NCBI RefSeq assembly: GCF_036323735.1
Contig: NC_086025.1
Location: 112,604,688 to 112,668,687, forward strand
Direction of reading: 5' to 3'
DNA length: 64,000 bases
Origin: Rattus norvegicus
Taxonomy: Eukaryota > Chordata > Mammalia > Rodentia > Muridae
In this document: positions 43,031 through 54,234 of the stretch, one piece after another
Layout of the letters: each line of letters begins with the position of its first letter
Numbering within the stretch: position 1 is the stretch's first letter
Made by a program: the position numbers and the translations under genes
Notes under the pieces: generated by a model
The model's input: the letters and a program-made list of their open reading frames with translations, nothing else
Told to the model about the DNA's origin: nothing
Databases searched by the model: none

Positions 43031-43331
43031 GTGTGCACACAAATGTCACAGTGCTCATGGGGTGCTGGTTCTGTCCTGCTTCCTTTCTCCGGGTCCCAGG
43101 AGTGGAACCCAGGTCATCAGGACTGAATGGCAAGGACTTCCATGTGCTGGCCATTCCCTTGCCTCCCTGCCTCTCTCTTGTGGTGAGTAGTTCGAGGTCC
43201 ATTGTGGTGCAGACCATACTCGGTTTACTCATTTGCTGTCTATGGGCTCTGGGTTGATCCATTATTTGGCTGTGTGAGACAACCTGCCAGGAACAGGGCC
43301 AGTCTGGTATCCATGACTCTCTGCTTTCCGT

Positions 43332-43467
43332 TTCTGTGCCGTTTTATTTATTTATTTATTTTTCTATTCTCTTTTTCGGAGCTGGGGATCGAACCCAGGG
43401 CCTTGTGCTTGCTAGGCAAGCGCTCTACCACTGAGCCAAATCCCCAACCCCTTCTGTGCCGTTTTAT
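43332..43467 (-). mobile_element. ID SINE with target-site duplication
   Basis: Minus-strand ID at 43348-43451 with a (TTTA)n start. TTCTGTGCCGTTTTAT is at 43332-43347 and 43452-43467. Confidence 0.95.
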
Positions 43468-44051
43468 AGAGGGATCATTGACAAGTTTTCCTGTGGCCTC
43501 AGCTCCACACCCGAGGACTGCATTCTCTGCCTGAGAGAACAACACAACAATCGTGTGGGGTGGCGGACCAATGCAGTTAGGTACTTGGTGACTACCTGAG
43601 GATCCCTGAGAAGTTCGGGTCCTTCACACCCTTGACACTTGGAGGCTCAGCTGGTGTCCCTTCCCAAGAGGGTCCCTCCATGACCACACATGTATACGTG
43701 CTCTAACAGCACTCCCCTGTGTGCTCACAGCATACATATTCCACGTACATTTTCCAGTCCTTCCCACCCAGAAACTCACCACTGGGCATGCAATCTAATT
43801 GCAGGACTGAGATAGGATCATACATGCACGTATGCATGTACCCAAAATTTACTACATGTACATGCTCCCATGCATGTGTGTACATATGCATTCACAGGCA
43901 TGAGCACCCACAGAGGAGCACACAGCCACATGCAAATCATAGCACACACACAGGGGCATAGGTACAGAACTTCACACACTTGTATGCAACCACAGTACTC
44001 ACGTACACACCTCCTTCACAGTCATCCCCACACTCACACCTATTCCTTGGC

Positions 44052-44218
44052 TTTGTTTGTTTGTTTGTTTGTTTGTTTTTTTGAGACAGGGTTTCTCCGT
44101 GTAGCCCTAGCTGCCCTGGAAGTCACTGTGTAGACCAGGCTGGCCTCAAACTCAGAGATCTGCCTGCCTCTGCATCCCAAGTGCTGGGATCGAAGCCCTG
44201 TGCCACCACCCCTGGCTA
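44052..44218 (-). mobile_element. B1 SINE
   Basis: (GTTT)n then TTTGAGACAGGGTTTCTCCG, GTAGACCAGGCTGGCCTC and GTGCTGGGATCGAAGCCC in minus orientation. Confidence 0.92.
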
Positions 44219-44244
44219 TTCCTTATCTTTTTAAAATCACACTT

Positions 44245-44395
44245 GAAGCATGGTGTGGTGACACGCACCTTTAATCTTTGCATGCGGGAGGCAGAGCAGA
44301 TCTCTTTGAGTTTGAGGCCAGCCTGGTCTACACAGTGAGTTCCAGGCCAGCCAAGACTTCTTAGAGAGATCCTGAGGCCAAAATAAATTCATAAT
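44245..44395 (+). mobile_element. B1-type SINE
   Basis: GCATGGTGTGGTGACACGCA, TTTGAGGCCAGCCTGGTCTA and AGTTCCAGGCCAGCCAAGAC. It forms an inverted pair with the B1 at 44.05-44.22 kb. Confidence 0.85.
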
Positions 44396-44399
44396 TAAG

Positions 44400-44428
44400 A
44401 TTAAAATAAATAAAATGCATTTATTTAT

Positions 44429-44490
<62 letters not shown>

Positions 44491-44608
44491 CAGAGGACAA
44501 TTTAGGAGTCTGTTCTCTCTGTCTACCATGTGGGTGTCAGAGACCAAACTCTAGTTGTGAGGCTTGGGAGGCAGAAGCCTTTATCCGCTGAGTCATCTCA
44601 CCAGCCTC
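44400..44608 (-). mobile_element. B2-type SINE with internal (GA)n
   Basis: Minus-strand B2/B3 end TGAGTCATCTCACCAGCC, with CTACCATGTGGGTGTCAGAG upstream and about 25 GA units at 44435-44485. Confidence 0.65.
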
Positions 44609-44639
44609 TCATCCGCATACCCTTCAAACCATTTTTTTA

Positions 44640-45700
44640 GATTTATTTATTTTACGTGTTTGAGTATTTTGCTTGTGTGTATGTCCAGCATTTGCATCTA
44701 ACAACTACCACAGGCCTCAGCAACAGATTGGACCATCCAGCGTCTTCTGCTCACAGGCCTGTTAGGTGTCTCACCACCCTGAGGCACACAAAGAATCTGC
44801 TGGGCTCACAGAGCTGAACCCTCTTTGGAGGCCATCTGGGTAGTTTTGCCCATAGAAAACTCACTTCCCCAAGATGGTGGGTGAGACCCCCAGGGTGCGC
44901 CTGTCTTGTTTGTCCCCCATAGGCTGGACTCAGAAATGTTCTATGGATACTACAGAATCAGCATCTGAGGTGCTGGTCTCAAGAGTGGCTGTTAGGAGCC
45001 ATACCGGGCTGCCCCTCCTCCCACTCTCAAGGCCTGAACCCTTCTTTGGGGAAGACCTCCTCTATATTGGCTCCCCTGGATTTGGGGTGCTTGCTTTGGG
45101 TCTGTATCTGGGGCCTCTCCCAGTGGGGCTTTTTGTTGTCATTTGCTTCTCTGTCTGCCTCATAGGAGTGTGAGCTCCTTGGGACATAACTAGGCTCTGT
45201 TCGCTGTTGGGAGCTTAGCAATGGCAGCAGGGTCAGCAGAGAGCTGGTTCCTGGAGCACACTGTATAGTTCTGGAACGGTCTCCTTACCTGAACTCCTTT
45301 AGTTCCTGATCAAGGTGACCTTCCTGCTGCCCTTAGGGCAGAACTCAGGGAGGATTCCTATCAGGGCCTCAGCCCCAACCTCTACCTCCCCCTGGGCCGG
45401 CCAGCCATTAGACTGACTCTGTCTGACAGACTGACAGCCATCTGATAAACTGACAGACTAACAGACAGACTGACAGCCAGCCATCTGAGGCTGACTCCAG
45501 GCTGGACAGGAGGCTTGGTGGGCCTCCTGTAGGTAGCCTGGTCAACCTTCTAGCTCAGAGTGGACAAAAAGCTAAGCCTTTCATGCCTGGGCCAGTTGGC
45601 TTGGCTGACCATGGGTACTCTCAGTCCCTTCCCTCAAGTGGGGACAAAACAGATAGAGTAGTCCCAGGGACCTCCTCTGCCACAGGCCAGTGTTCCTCAG
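44640..45700. other. Upstream intergenic stretch
   Basis: No gene recognised. Includes a low-order repeat of CTGACAGAC/CTGACAGCCA words at about 45.41-45.49 kb. Confidence 0.45.
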
Positions 45701-45704
45701 TGCA

Positions 45705-45785
45705 GTATGAGGAAGGTAACGGTACCACCTCTCTCAGCCTCAGTTTCTCTCTCTGTAATACAGGAGTGGATTGTCTCCCTAACCG
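45705..45785 (+). mobile_element. MIR SINE fossil
   Basis: GGTACCACCTCTCTCAGCC, CAGTTTCTCTCTCTGTAATA wording matches MIR core. Confidence 0.5.
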
Positions 45786-45939
45786 CAAGACCCTCTCCAG
45801 CTGTGCCCTTCTGTGACTGAGAGTCTGAGAGCAGAGGCAGGAAGGCAAGACGGCCCCTCTTTCTCCACCTCCTCTCCCTGTCCCCCAGGGTCACCCCAAA
45901 GCCGCCCCTCCCCAGCTCCCTGGGACTTCCCTGCAGCTG

Positions 45940-46110
45940 CAGACTGGGGAGACAATCGGGTGCTTTAGAGAAATACATTTTTGGGCTAATTTGCCATGCA
46001 TAAGTGTTTCTCTTACCCTTTAAAGGCAGAGAACAAAGAGACCTTTCTGTGCCCGGGCAGGCTGCTAGGAAGGGGACCGCAGCTGTACGGGCTGTCGACC
46101 CTCCCTCCCT
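45940..46110. promoter_or_regulatory. Candidate distal enhancer with SOX and octamer-like sites
   Basis: GACAATC (45951-45957), ATGCATAA (45996-46003, POU/octamer-like), CTAATTTG (45986-45993, homeodomain-like) and AACAAAG (46032-46038) fall within about 90 bp of unique sequence, about 35.6 kb upstream of Sox10. It may match one of the mid-distance U/MCS elements. Confidence 0.4.
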
Positions 46111-46408
46111 CCATCCCTGTAAGCATCCCAGCACACAGCCCCCGTGTCCCCCCGCCCCCAAGAGGGACAGCCTGGACTTTCCCAGCCTCCCCCAGTTGCC
46201 CAGCCGGGCCCAGCCCCCTCCCACCAGCTGCCCCAGGCAAGAGGGAAAGTGTGCGTGGGTGGCGACTGGGTGGGGAGGGGCACAAGGAGAGAAAGCCATT
46301 CTCTACGTGGTTGGTGATGGTGGCAGCTACGCTTCTTGGTGGTGCTGGTCTGCTGGTGTGTTGGTGGTGTCAGGTGACTCATTAGCATTGAGGAGATGCG
46401 GTAGTTGC

Positions 46409-46449
46409 TTCATTCATTCACTCACTCACTCACTCACTCATTCATTCAA
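46409..46449. repeat. (ATTC)n/(ACTC)n tetranucleotide
   Basis: About ten units of ATTC and ACTC. Confidence 0.9.
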
Positions 46450-46499
46450 TTTGTCGGAGTTTCCTTCAGTGTAGATCTGTCTGCTAGTGATAATGGTGA

Positions 46500-47560
46500 A
46501 GCTAACCTGATTCCAGTGCTTCTAAAATAAACAAAGGCCCAGAGCTTGAAGATATGGCATCCTGTGTGGAGCGGGAGCTCCTGTGCACAGTGATGGGCAA
46601 CAGGGCCAAGGTCAGCTCACTTGTCTCTGCTTCTTTCCTGGGTAGTGATTCTCTTGAGGTTGTGGGGTCCACACGGACCCTCCCCGACCATGGTGCACAA
46701 CACTCAGTGAGCATTTAATTGTTCAGCAGCTTCTTCAGTTGTTCTCATCTCTGTCCTCTGGACTCCTTGTATCACCTGTCACCACTCTCCTTCCTCCCCC
46801 ATCAGCGCTTGGTCCCTCATCTGCCTTGTTTCCCTGGTCCACCCTGAAGCATGTGCGCACGCGTAGTAGGTTCACACAGCAGCCATGAGACCCCTGCCCC
46901 CTTCCCCCGTCTATCTCAGCTCATCTTTGCGAATCTCTCAGTCCTAGCACAGACAAGGACTAAGGACTATGGATGCCACCCCCTCTAGCCTCATAAGGCC
47001 AGCTGCTAATGTTTACTGTAGGGCAGACACCTGTCAGCCCGCTGCATCACAGTGCCGGCTCTGTGGGGCCCCTGTGCTCTGCCACTGTGTTACCCAGAGG
47101 ACAGCGGGGCTAGAGGGAAGTTTGGAGCTGCCTAGAAGCATCCTCTTTGTGGGAAGGAGGTGTCAGACATCAGACCCTGAACCACTGCTTCTGCATACAC
47201 CAGGAGCCTGTGTGAGCAGCCCCTCCCTAGAGCTTGTCTGTTTGACATCCTGCAGCTTGCTCTGGGTGCTCTGTCTTCCCCCAGGCCTGCATTCTCTGAT
47301 CCCCATGCACAATAGGACAGGAGCAGACCACAGGAAAGCTCTGGAGAAAAGAACCGAGCAGGGTGTGTCTGTCTCCCTCCTGCTGTGGCGCTGCTCTGTA
47401 GCCTTAGACTCTAGGATTTCATGTCCCTTGAGTGGGGCTGGGGAGGTAGGCTGTATAACCCTGGCTTTATCTCCAGGACTGTATAAACCAGGTGTGGTGA
47501 CACATACCTAGACGGCCGGGGCGGGGCGGGGGGGATTTTCTAGAAGTTCAAGGACCAGTG
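46500..47560. other. Upstream intergenic stretch, unique
   Basis: No gene or clear SINE. A 180-codon open frame at 46969-47511 lacks recognisable protein similarity and I do not call it. Confidence 0.45.
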
Positions 47561-47707
47561 ACATGACTCGTTGGTGACGACAGTTGCAGCTAAGCCTGAA
47601 AACCTGAGTTCTATCCCCAGGACACCCCGTGATGGAATGAGAGAACGAATTCCAAGTGTCTGACTTCCACACCTGTGCCAAGGCACACATATCCTCTTGT
47701 TTGCTTT

Positions 47708-47709
<2 letters not shown>

Positions 47710-47779
<70 letters not shown>

Positions 47780-47780
47780 C
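47710..47780. repeat. (TC)n then (TG)n microsatellite
   Basis: About 29 TC units followed by five TG units. Confidence 0.95.
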
Positions 47781-48355
47781 TCCTGACCCTCCTGTCCACA
47801 TTCCAGATGCAGGAGGCTGTGCCTTCGCGCAGATGTGCCATTGCGCATGTGCAGTGTGCAGCTGGCTCTGCCTGTGCATGGATCGGAGAGGATGGCGTCT
47901 GCACGGCCATCATATTTTATCTGTGGCTGAGGAGGAAGAGGCACATCTTCCCTTACACACTTCTGCTCACACGCATGTGCACACCAGACATCCTCCTCGG
48001 TAGCACGGATGGAGCAGCGTGCATCTATTCCGTGGGTTGGGTGGGTGTGATTCAGAGGAACGCCCACTGTGACCGCCATCTAAATGGGGACTCTGCTAGT
48101 CAGCCACCAGACTGCAAGTGCCGGCCATGGTATTCCAGGCCACTGATGGGCACTTAAGGGTGCTGTGTCCATACTAGGGAGCTAGAGAGGCTGGACTTGA
48201 GGGGTACAGTCTCTGCCCCTTCAGGACACATAATCAAAGAAAAGAAAGCACCCTGAAAAATCTCTGGGGAAGTCTGTAGAGTGAGGGTAAAGGCAGCAAG
48301 GGTTGGAGCTTGGGGAAAGAGACTGAGGCAGAGGGGCTGATTAGGAGGAAGAGAG

Positions 48356-48598
48356 GTGGTGACTGGAGAGATGGATCAGTGGATAGAGCACCTGTTGCTC
48401 CTGCAGAGGACCTGGGTTCAATTCCCAACACCTACATGGTAACTTACAACCATTAGTAACTCTAGTTCCAGGGGGTCCAATGCCCTCTTCCGACCCCCAC
48501 AGGCACCAGGCATACGCATGGTGCACAGACACACGCAGGCAAAAGACTCATACACATTAATAAATGAAAATAAATAAATAAGCAAAATTTTAAAAAGG
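48356..48598 (+). mobile_element. B2-type SINE
   Basis: GACTGGAGAGATGGATCAGT, GACCTGGGTTCAATTCCCAAC and a TAAATGAAAATAAATAAATA tail. Confidence 0.8.
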
Positions 48599-48669
48599 TA
48601 ACAGGAGAGGTGTCCTTGCAGGCCCTTTTGGTAAGAGTGGTGGGCTCCTGCCCAAGTTTAGTTTATGCA

Positions 48670-48790
48670 GGGGAAAAGCTAGGTGTGGTGGCCCCAGAAC
48701 TCAGGAGGCCGAGGAAGGGGGATTGCTTAGTTCAAATCCAGCCTGGGCTGCATCGTTAAGACCTTGTCTTTAAATCAAATCAAAACCAAG
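48670..48790 (+). mobile_element. B1 SINE, short
   Basis: CTAGGTGTGGTGGCCCCAGA, AACTCAGGAGGCCGAGG, CCAGCCTGGGCTGCATCG and CCTTGTCTTTAAATCAAAT. Confidence 0.7.
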
Positions 48791-48799
48791 GGCTAAAAT

Positions 48800-49660
48800 C
48801 AAAGAGAACTTTGGTTAGACCTCTAAGCTCAGAGAAAATCTGAAACAGAAAAGAGTCAAGGCCCAGGGAGGGAGGACGAAGCCTGGGGTGATGAGAAGCA
48901 ACTGGTCACCTCCGAGCCTATCAGGCACCAGGCTGAAGACTCGGCCTCACACAGGCTCTGTCTTAGGGGTCTGGAACCCAGGGGATGACAGCTGGGTAAG
49001 CATTACCCAGTGCACGAAGGTAAGGATCAGACGCAGACAGTGGGAAAGAATGTTCCGGGAGGTAGCGTCTGGGTGGGGTTTTGAAGGATGTAGAGGAGTT
49101 GCGGACCCTGACCAGGGAGTGGGGAACTGGTTTCCATACAACACGGGCAGGTTGTGTCGGCTCCTTGGCTCCTGTTTTTTTGGTTTTTTGTTTGTTTGTT
49201 TGTTTTTGTTTTCATTTTTGCCAAGATCAAAATCAACACTCAATCTGTGTTCCGAGACTGGGCAGCATGGGATCATCAGTAGGCCTCCTTTTGCCTCCCC
49301 TGTGCTGAGTTGGGAGCTTGAATTCCGTTTCCCAGATCCCTCCTGGCTCCAGAGCCTCAATCTAACCCTCTTTATGTTCTATCAGCAAATGACCCAGGGC
49401 CCCTCAGCCCTCAGCAAGTGCCACCTCCTCCTGTGTGGCTTAGACCAAGGCATGAAGTTCAACGCAAACTCACAACAGTGGCCTCCTGCCTTGGGCTGGC
49501 CTGCAAATCCCTGGGGAAAGTTTGGGTCCTTAACACACAAGGATGTCCTGGGTCCAGGACTCAGTGAGCTTGACAGGAATAAGACAGCCTCTAGGGAGCC
49601 AGGCAAAGGCCCTGAGGCAACCAGGTGGTAGAGAGCAGAGAGGTAGATGTGGATTTTTAC
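48800..49660. other. Upstream intergenic stretch with a 247-codon open frame
   Basis: The frame at 48888-49631 (plus) is the longest here outside low-complexity DNA. It spans a (TTTG)n-type tract that reads as a Phe/Leu/Val run and shows no known domain. I treat it as chance. Confidence 0.4.
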
Positions 49661-49666
49661 AGTGTT

Positions 49667-49803
49667 AAAAACTCCCTTCATGTGATTGGGGATTTAGCTC
49701 AGTGGTAGAGCGCTTGCCTAGCAAGCGCAAGGCCCTGCGTTCAGTCCTCAGCTCTCGAAAAAAAACAAAAAAACAACAAAAAAAATCCAAAAAACTCCCT
49801 TCA
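49667..49803 (+). mobile_element. ID SINE with target-site duplication
   Basis: ID body at 49681-49789; AAAAACTCCCTTCA repeats at 49667-49680 and 49790-49803. Confidence 0.94.
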
Positions 49804-49804
49804 G

Positions 49805-50470
49805 CCTGTGTCAAACTTCCGAGAAGGTTTAGAAGGGCCGGGTGAGAGAGCGGATGTGAGCTTCCTGCCTCTCCAGAGTTGTAGGGTGTAGTTTCTAAGT
49901 CAGTGTGGTACCCAGCCCTCCTTCTGCCCTGCTTTTGGCTCACTCCAGGGGGGCACACAGATGGCAGCTAGGGTGGGCTCTCTCTGGTCTGTCTGAGACC
50001 CTGACCTACTTTCTAGCTTGAACTTGGTAACAGTGTGCTGGGAGTCAGGTGTTCTTCATCCCACGGTCAGGGTTGGGTGACACCACTGGAGGAGAGAAGG
50101 TAATACCACATAGGGGAAGGGCTAGGGGCAGGGTGGGCTGAGCTGCCCAGGGATAAGGGGAAGGCCTCCCCGCACTCTTAGCTCATTTGTGGGACAAATC
50201 AGTCACCAGTCACCAGTCAAGGGGTGGGGCCCGCAGGCATGTGAAGTGAGATCCTTGAAGGCAGTCAGAGGTAGGGAGAGTCATAAGAGACTCCCCAGGA
50301 AAGGACACCAGGCCACCCAGGCCTGAACCTACCAGTGATGATGTATCTGTGGGCCTTAGGTCATCTGGCATTGCCCCTCCCTCACATCCTGGGAAAAGCC
50401 CTGGTCTAAAGGGCATGGCCTCCAGTCAGCATGATCTTTCTCAGGCTCATTATCAGGGACAATACTTGGA
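49805..50470. other. Upstream intergenic stretch, unique
   Basis: No gene, SINE or strong motif cluster recognised. Confidence 0.45.
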
Positions 50471-50529
50471 TTTTTTTTTTTTTAGTATAGTACTTTATTG
50501 TCAGGTAGATTTTATTTTTGTTTAAAATT

Positions 50530-50705
50530 TTAAAGCATTTTTTATTATTTATTTATATATTTGGAGGGGCATCCAGAGAGACCAGAGAGAGTACGTGACC
50601 CTCTGGAACTGTAGTCGCAGGCAGTTGTGCACTGCCCCACGTGGGTGCTGAAAACTGAACTCAGGGCCTCTGGAAGGGCAGAAAGCTGAGCCTTCTCTCC
50701 TGACC
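50530..50705 (-). mobile_element. B2/B3-type SINE
   Basis: GTCGCAGGCAGTTGTGCACT, GTGGGTGCTGAAAACTGAAC and CAGGGCCTCTGGAAGGGCAG in minus orientation. Confidence 0.7.
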
Positions 50706-50727
50706 TTTTGTTCCCCATCTCTTACCC

Positions 50728-50865
50728 AAGACGGGGTTTCTCCATGTAGCCTTGGCTGTCTCAGAACTCATTCTGTAGACCAGACTGACCTCGAACTCAG
50801 AGATCCACCTGCCTCTGCCTTCTGAGCATTGGATTAAAGGCGTGCGCCACCACTGCCTGGCCCTT
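50728..50865 (-). mobile_element. B1 SINE
   Basis: GACGGGGTTTCTCCATGTAG, CTGTAGACCAGACTGACCTC and GGATTAAAGGCGTGCGCCAC. Confidence 0.93.
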
Positions 50866-51099
50866 TGATTTTTAAGCAGTATCTGGTAGAAGAGTCCACT
50901 AGTAGAAGAATCCCTGTGTGCCACAACACAAAGTCTGCAAAGGGTGACGTTTGACCTCATTTGACCGATTGCCTTATCACCCCACACACAGTTTTCTGTG
51001 TGCATGCTCACACACTACACGTCATATACTCTTTCTTAACTGCTTGTTGAAGGGCGGGGGCCGAAATAAGTCTTTATCTCCGAGGACTTAGCGTGTTCC

Positions 51100-51240
51100 T
51101 TTAAGAGAGGATGTTCTTTTACCTAATTACAACGGGATTATCAAACATCAGGAAACCAGCATTGTGTCTTTATAATCTCCATGTCTCGGTTTTATTAACC
51201 ATCGTTTATTTTATTAGTGTCCTTTACAACACAGCTGCTT
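51100..51240. mobile_element. Ancient LINE-like fossil
   Basis: ACCTAATTACAACGGGATTA, TCAAACATCAGGAAACCAGC and TAGTGTCCTTTACAACACAG resemble old L1M wording. Family uncertain. Confidence 0.35.
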
Positions 51241-51249
51241 GGACGGACC

Positions 51250-51330
51250 TTGTAGGACGGCTGCAAGGGTTAAGTAAGATGTCCTTGACAGCAGAGCCTG
51301 TCCGGAACAGAGTTGACACTATTGCTCCTT
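51250..51330 (+). mobile_element. MIR-like fossil
   Basis: GGGTTAAGTAAGATGTCCTTGAC, given here only in part, then AGAGCCTGTCCGGAACAG, fits the 3' half of MIR weakly. Confidence 0.3.
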
Positions 51331-52620
51331 GCTGCCCTTCCTGTCACCCTTATCCTTCCCCAAGGTCCCTACCATGCCTGTGGGCACTCCTAAGGTCCAG
51401 AGAGGACTGTGGCTATGTCCATGTCCCCTATAGGACATCACACTCCTGAGAGTGAGGAGTGAGTTTCATCCCCTTCTGGGTTCCCCCAGCTCAGCATGAT
51501 GACTTTGATAAGTTCCCAGCTTTAAGCTCTGTTAAGTCAAGCTCCTGGTCCCAGGCCCTCCATAGGTATCCCGGCTGGTGGCTGCTCCTTCCTTGTGTGG
51601 GATGTGGATAGCTTCTAGAGTTGATTCTAGCCCCAAAATATCCATGTTCCAAGCCTGTGTCACCATCCTGCCCCCAAACAAGCCCCCGCCACTTCCTTGT
51701 GCATCAATGGCCCCACTGTTCTGGAATGATCCAGGCATGAAGTTTCAGAGTCACTCTTGACTCAGCCAACTCCTCCAGTCACACATTTTTCCCCGAAGCC
51801 ATTGTTCATATCCACCAACCCCTTCCCAGGGCCCTGGATCCCTTGTGCTTGGACTCTGGTCTGAAGTCTGGATGCTTCTGTCTACTTTCTAAATGGCCAG
51901 CCCTAGCAGAGCTCCAGGGGGTCTGTGCTGGGCCCTCCAAGAAACAGCAGTTCCCTGGTAGGAAGTGATTTAATACCCAGGAGCACAGCCCCCCCCCCCC
52001 CCACCTCTTATCAAAGAGCCCTGCTGTACCTTGGAGGCTGGGGCTCCGGAGAGGTTGGGGACGCTGCCTACTGTGATAAAACCTGGATGGGGGAGAGGAA
52101 GGGAAAGGGGGGAGGAGAGGAGGTGGGGAGGGAAGGGGGAGGAGGAAGCCCTAAGGACTGTGTGTAGGACAGCACATTGAGCTTTGACCTTTCAAGAATG
52201 TCCTTGTCTCCCAAGCTTGATCCTGCCCACCATCATCCATTGCCACTGCTCTTGCCCTCTGTTCAACTCCCTTGGGCCCTGCCCTTGGTCAGACACAGGG
52301 CAAGGACCCAGTTAGGTGATGTCCCACTGACTCTATCCACACTGCACACACACACAAGGGACAGCAGGTGCCACTCTGGAATCTGGACCTTGGTAGAGGA
52401 CAGCGGAACTGGGCCTAGAAGGATGAGCAAGATTCCATCTTGAGCCAGAGTTGGGCAGCAGAAGGGCAGTGGGTTAGCAGGGCCTTGGAAATGTTTCTGG
52501 GTGGTTAAGCTAGGAGGCGTGAGGTGGCCAAACTGGGGCACAGTGAAGCAAGGCTGAGAAGGGCTTGTGGACTAAGGGGCTTCTGATTAGAAACATGGGG
52601 TCTTAGGGACCCTTCCTGCA
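51330..52620. other. Upstream intergenic stretch, unique
   Basis: No gene recognised. Contains a C14 run near 51990 and a purine-rich stretch (about 52088-52148). Confidence 0.45.
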
Positions 52621-52626
52621 GCCCAT

Positions 52627-52765
52627 AACTCCTGTCTCCTTTTTTTTTTTTTTTTTTTTTTTTTGGTTCTTTTTTTCCGGAGCTGGGGACCGAACCCAGG
52701 GCCCTGCGCTTCCTAGGTAAGCGCTCTACCACTGAGCTAAATCCCCAGCCCCAACTCCTGTCTTC
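52627..52765 (-). mobile_element. ID SINE with long T-run
   Basis: Minus-strand ID at about 52640-52752. AACTCCTGTCTCC and AACTCCTGTCTTC flank it. Confidence 0.93.
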
Positions 52766-53099
52766 TAAATGGGACCTGTGAAAGCAGCAGGGGGCCAGCT
52801 CAGCACTTGCTACTCTGTACAGAGCCACAGAAAAGGACACAGGCAGGGTGGCTGTCTGTCTCTGGAAGAAGCCAGGTAGGGCATTTCTCTGAGACTAGAG
52901 GGTCGGCGGTAAGTAAGGAACAGGTTCAAGCCCAGTGCCTCAAGTTCCTTTGGGGAGGACGGACTGGGTGATAGGACTAGCTGTCGGGTATCCTGGGAAA
53001 GAGCCACAGTGCCCACGGGGCCTCGCCAAAGCAAACCAAGCTGTGCTGGCTCTGCCTTCCTGTGCTGGGGGGTGAAGAGGGGAGGGTGTCTGGCCCTGG

Positions 53100-53420
53100 G
53101 GAACGGGAGGAACCGAGTGGCGGATTTATGTTTCCACTTGATTTCCTCGGTTGTTTTCCAAACGTAGCGGTATCCTGAGGGGCGGGGTGGAGGCGGAGAA
53201 GCTACCGGAAGGCGCCGTAGCCCCACTGCTGCCTGCCCACCATGTGACTTGGCTGACGACAGCACTGCGTGGAAGGGCCTAGAGGCTTCCGTCCTGGGCT
53301 GCTGGACAAGTGGGTGACGTTGATCAAGGCACTGGGCTCACACGGGCCGCGCCCCGCGTGATCTGTTGTCTCCAGGCAGGCTGCCCCACTTGGGTCGATT
53401 CTTTGATCCCGTGAGTTAAG
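53100..53420. promoter_or_regulatory. Candidate distal enhancer: CpG-rich block with TCF/LEF and CRE words
   Basis: The CpG content is unusual for this intergenic region (GGCGCCG, GGCCGCGCCCCGCG). Motifs include TGACGT (53315-53320), TGATCAAGG (53321-53329) and a canonical TCF/LEF word CTTTGATC (53401-53408), plus CCATGTGAC near 53240. Non-repetitive. About 43 kb upstream of Sox10. Confidence 0.4.
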
Positions 53421-53749
53421 AATGACCATGATCGTGGCTGACTCCGGGTCTCAGGGTCATCCTGGGGGCCAGGTACCTAAATAGGCCTGGGGTGTACATA
53501 GCTGCCTCTGTCTCTCTAGCTTCCTCTTCCCTCTCCAGCGGCTCCCTAAGCTCTTTCCTACCTCCTGATTGTGGTGGGCCCACCATTGTGAGTCTTGCTC
53601 CATTCCAGCTGGGGTCTTTCTTGCCTTTTTGAGCTCTATGCTCTGTCACTGCCTCAGCGGTGGCTTTGCCGTCTCCGACTTCCCGTTTTTCCTCAGGATC
53701 TGCTCTGTTGAGGGGTAGTGGATCAATCCCATTCTCCCCTGAGTGACAG

Positions 53750-53752
<3 letters not shown>

Positions 53753-53815
<63 letters not shown>
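53753..53815. repeat. (CA)n microsatellite
   Basis: About 31 CA units. Confidence 0.95.
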
Positions 53816-53816
<1 letters not shown>

Positions 53817-53924
53817 GTTGGTTGGTAGGAGACAAGGCCTGGGGCAGGTAGTGGAGGCAGGGAACCGTTCAAAGAGGCTGGCCTCTCTCCCAGTCCTATT
53901 TACAATCTCCATCCTTATAGCAGC

Positions 53925-54000
53925 TGTGCAGCCTGGGACGTTGCTCTGAGCCTCAGTTTCTCCTTCTGAAAAATGAAAAGAATAATAGTTCCTTCCCTTT
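53925..54000 (+). mobile_element. MIR SINE fossil
   Basis: TGAGCCTCAGTTTCTCCTTC then TGAAAAATGAAAAGAATAAT is the MIR core. Confidence 0.65.
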
Positions 54001-54114
54001 GGGATGGAAGCCTGCTTCCTGGACACCTGGAAGAGCTCTTGTCAGTGAATCAGGGTAAATCACAGAAATCTCACTTCCCAGGGAAGCAGAGGCCGCAGGG
54101 CACTGGAGCTTTAA

Positions 54115-54220
54115 CAAAAAACAAAAAACAAAAACAAAAAAAACACTGATTTATTTATTTATTTATTTATTTATTTATTGAGACACAGTCTCACTGACGT
54201 TTCTAATTAATTAATTAATT
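54115..54220. repeat. A-rich, (TTTA)n and (TTAA)n simple repeats
   Basis: AAAACAAAAA words, about nine TTTA units, then four TTAA units. Confidence 0.85.
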
Positions 54221-54234
54221 TTTTCCCTTGCAGT

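Noticed and set aside
45697..46299. 200-aa minus-strand open frame
   Set aside because: GC-rich intergenic DNA overlapping a MIR fossil and a candidate enhancer; no domain.
48888..49631. 247-aa plus-strand open frame
   Set aside because: Longest frame outside simple repeats, but spans a (TTTG)-type tract, has no recognisable domain, and shows no splice or promoter context.
53753..53815. CRISPR-like regular repeat
   Set aside because: A (CA)n microsatellite. No array with unique spacers exists in this eukaryotic window.
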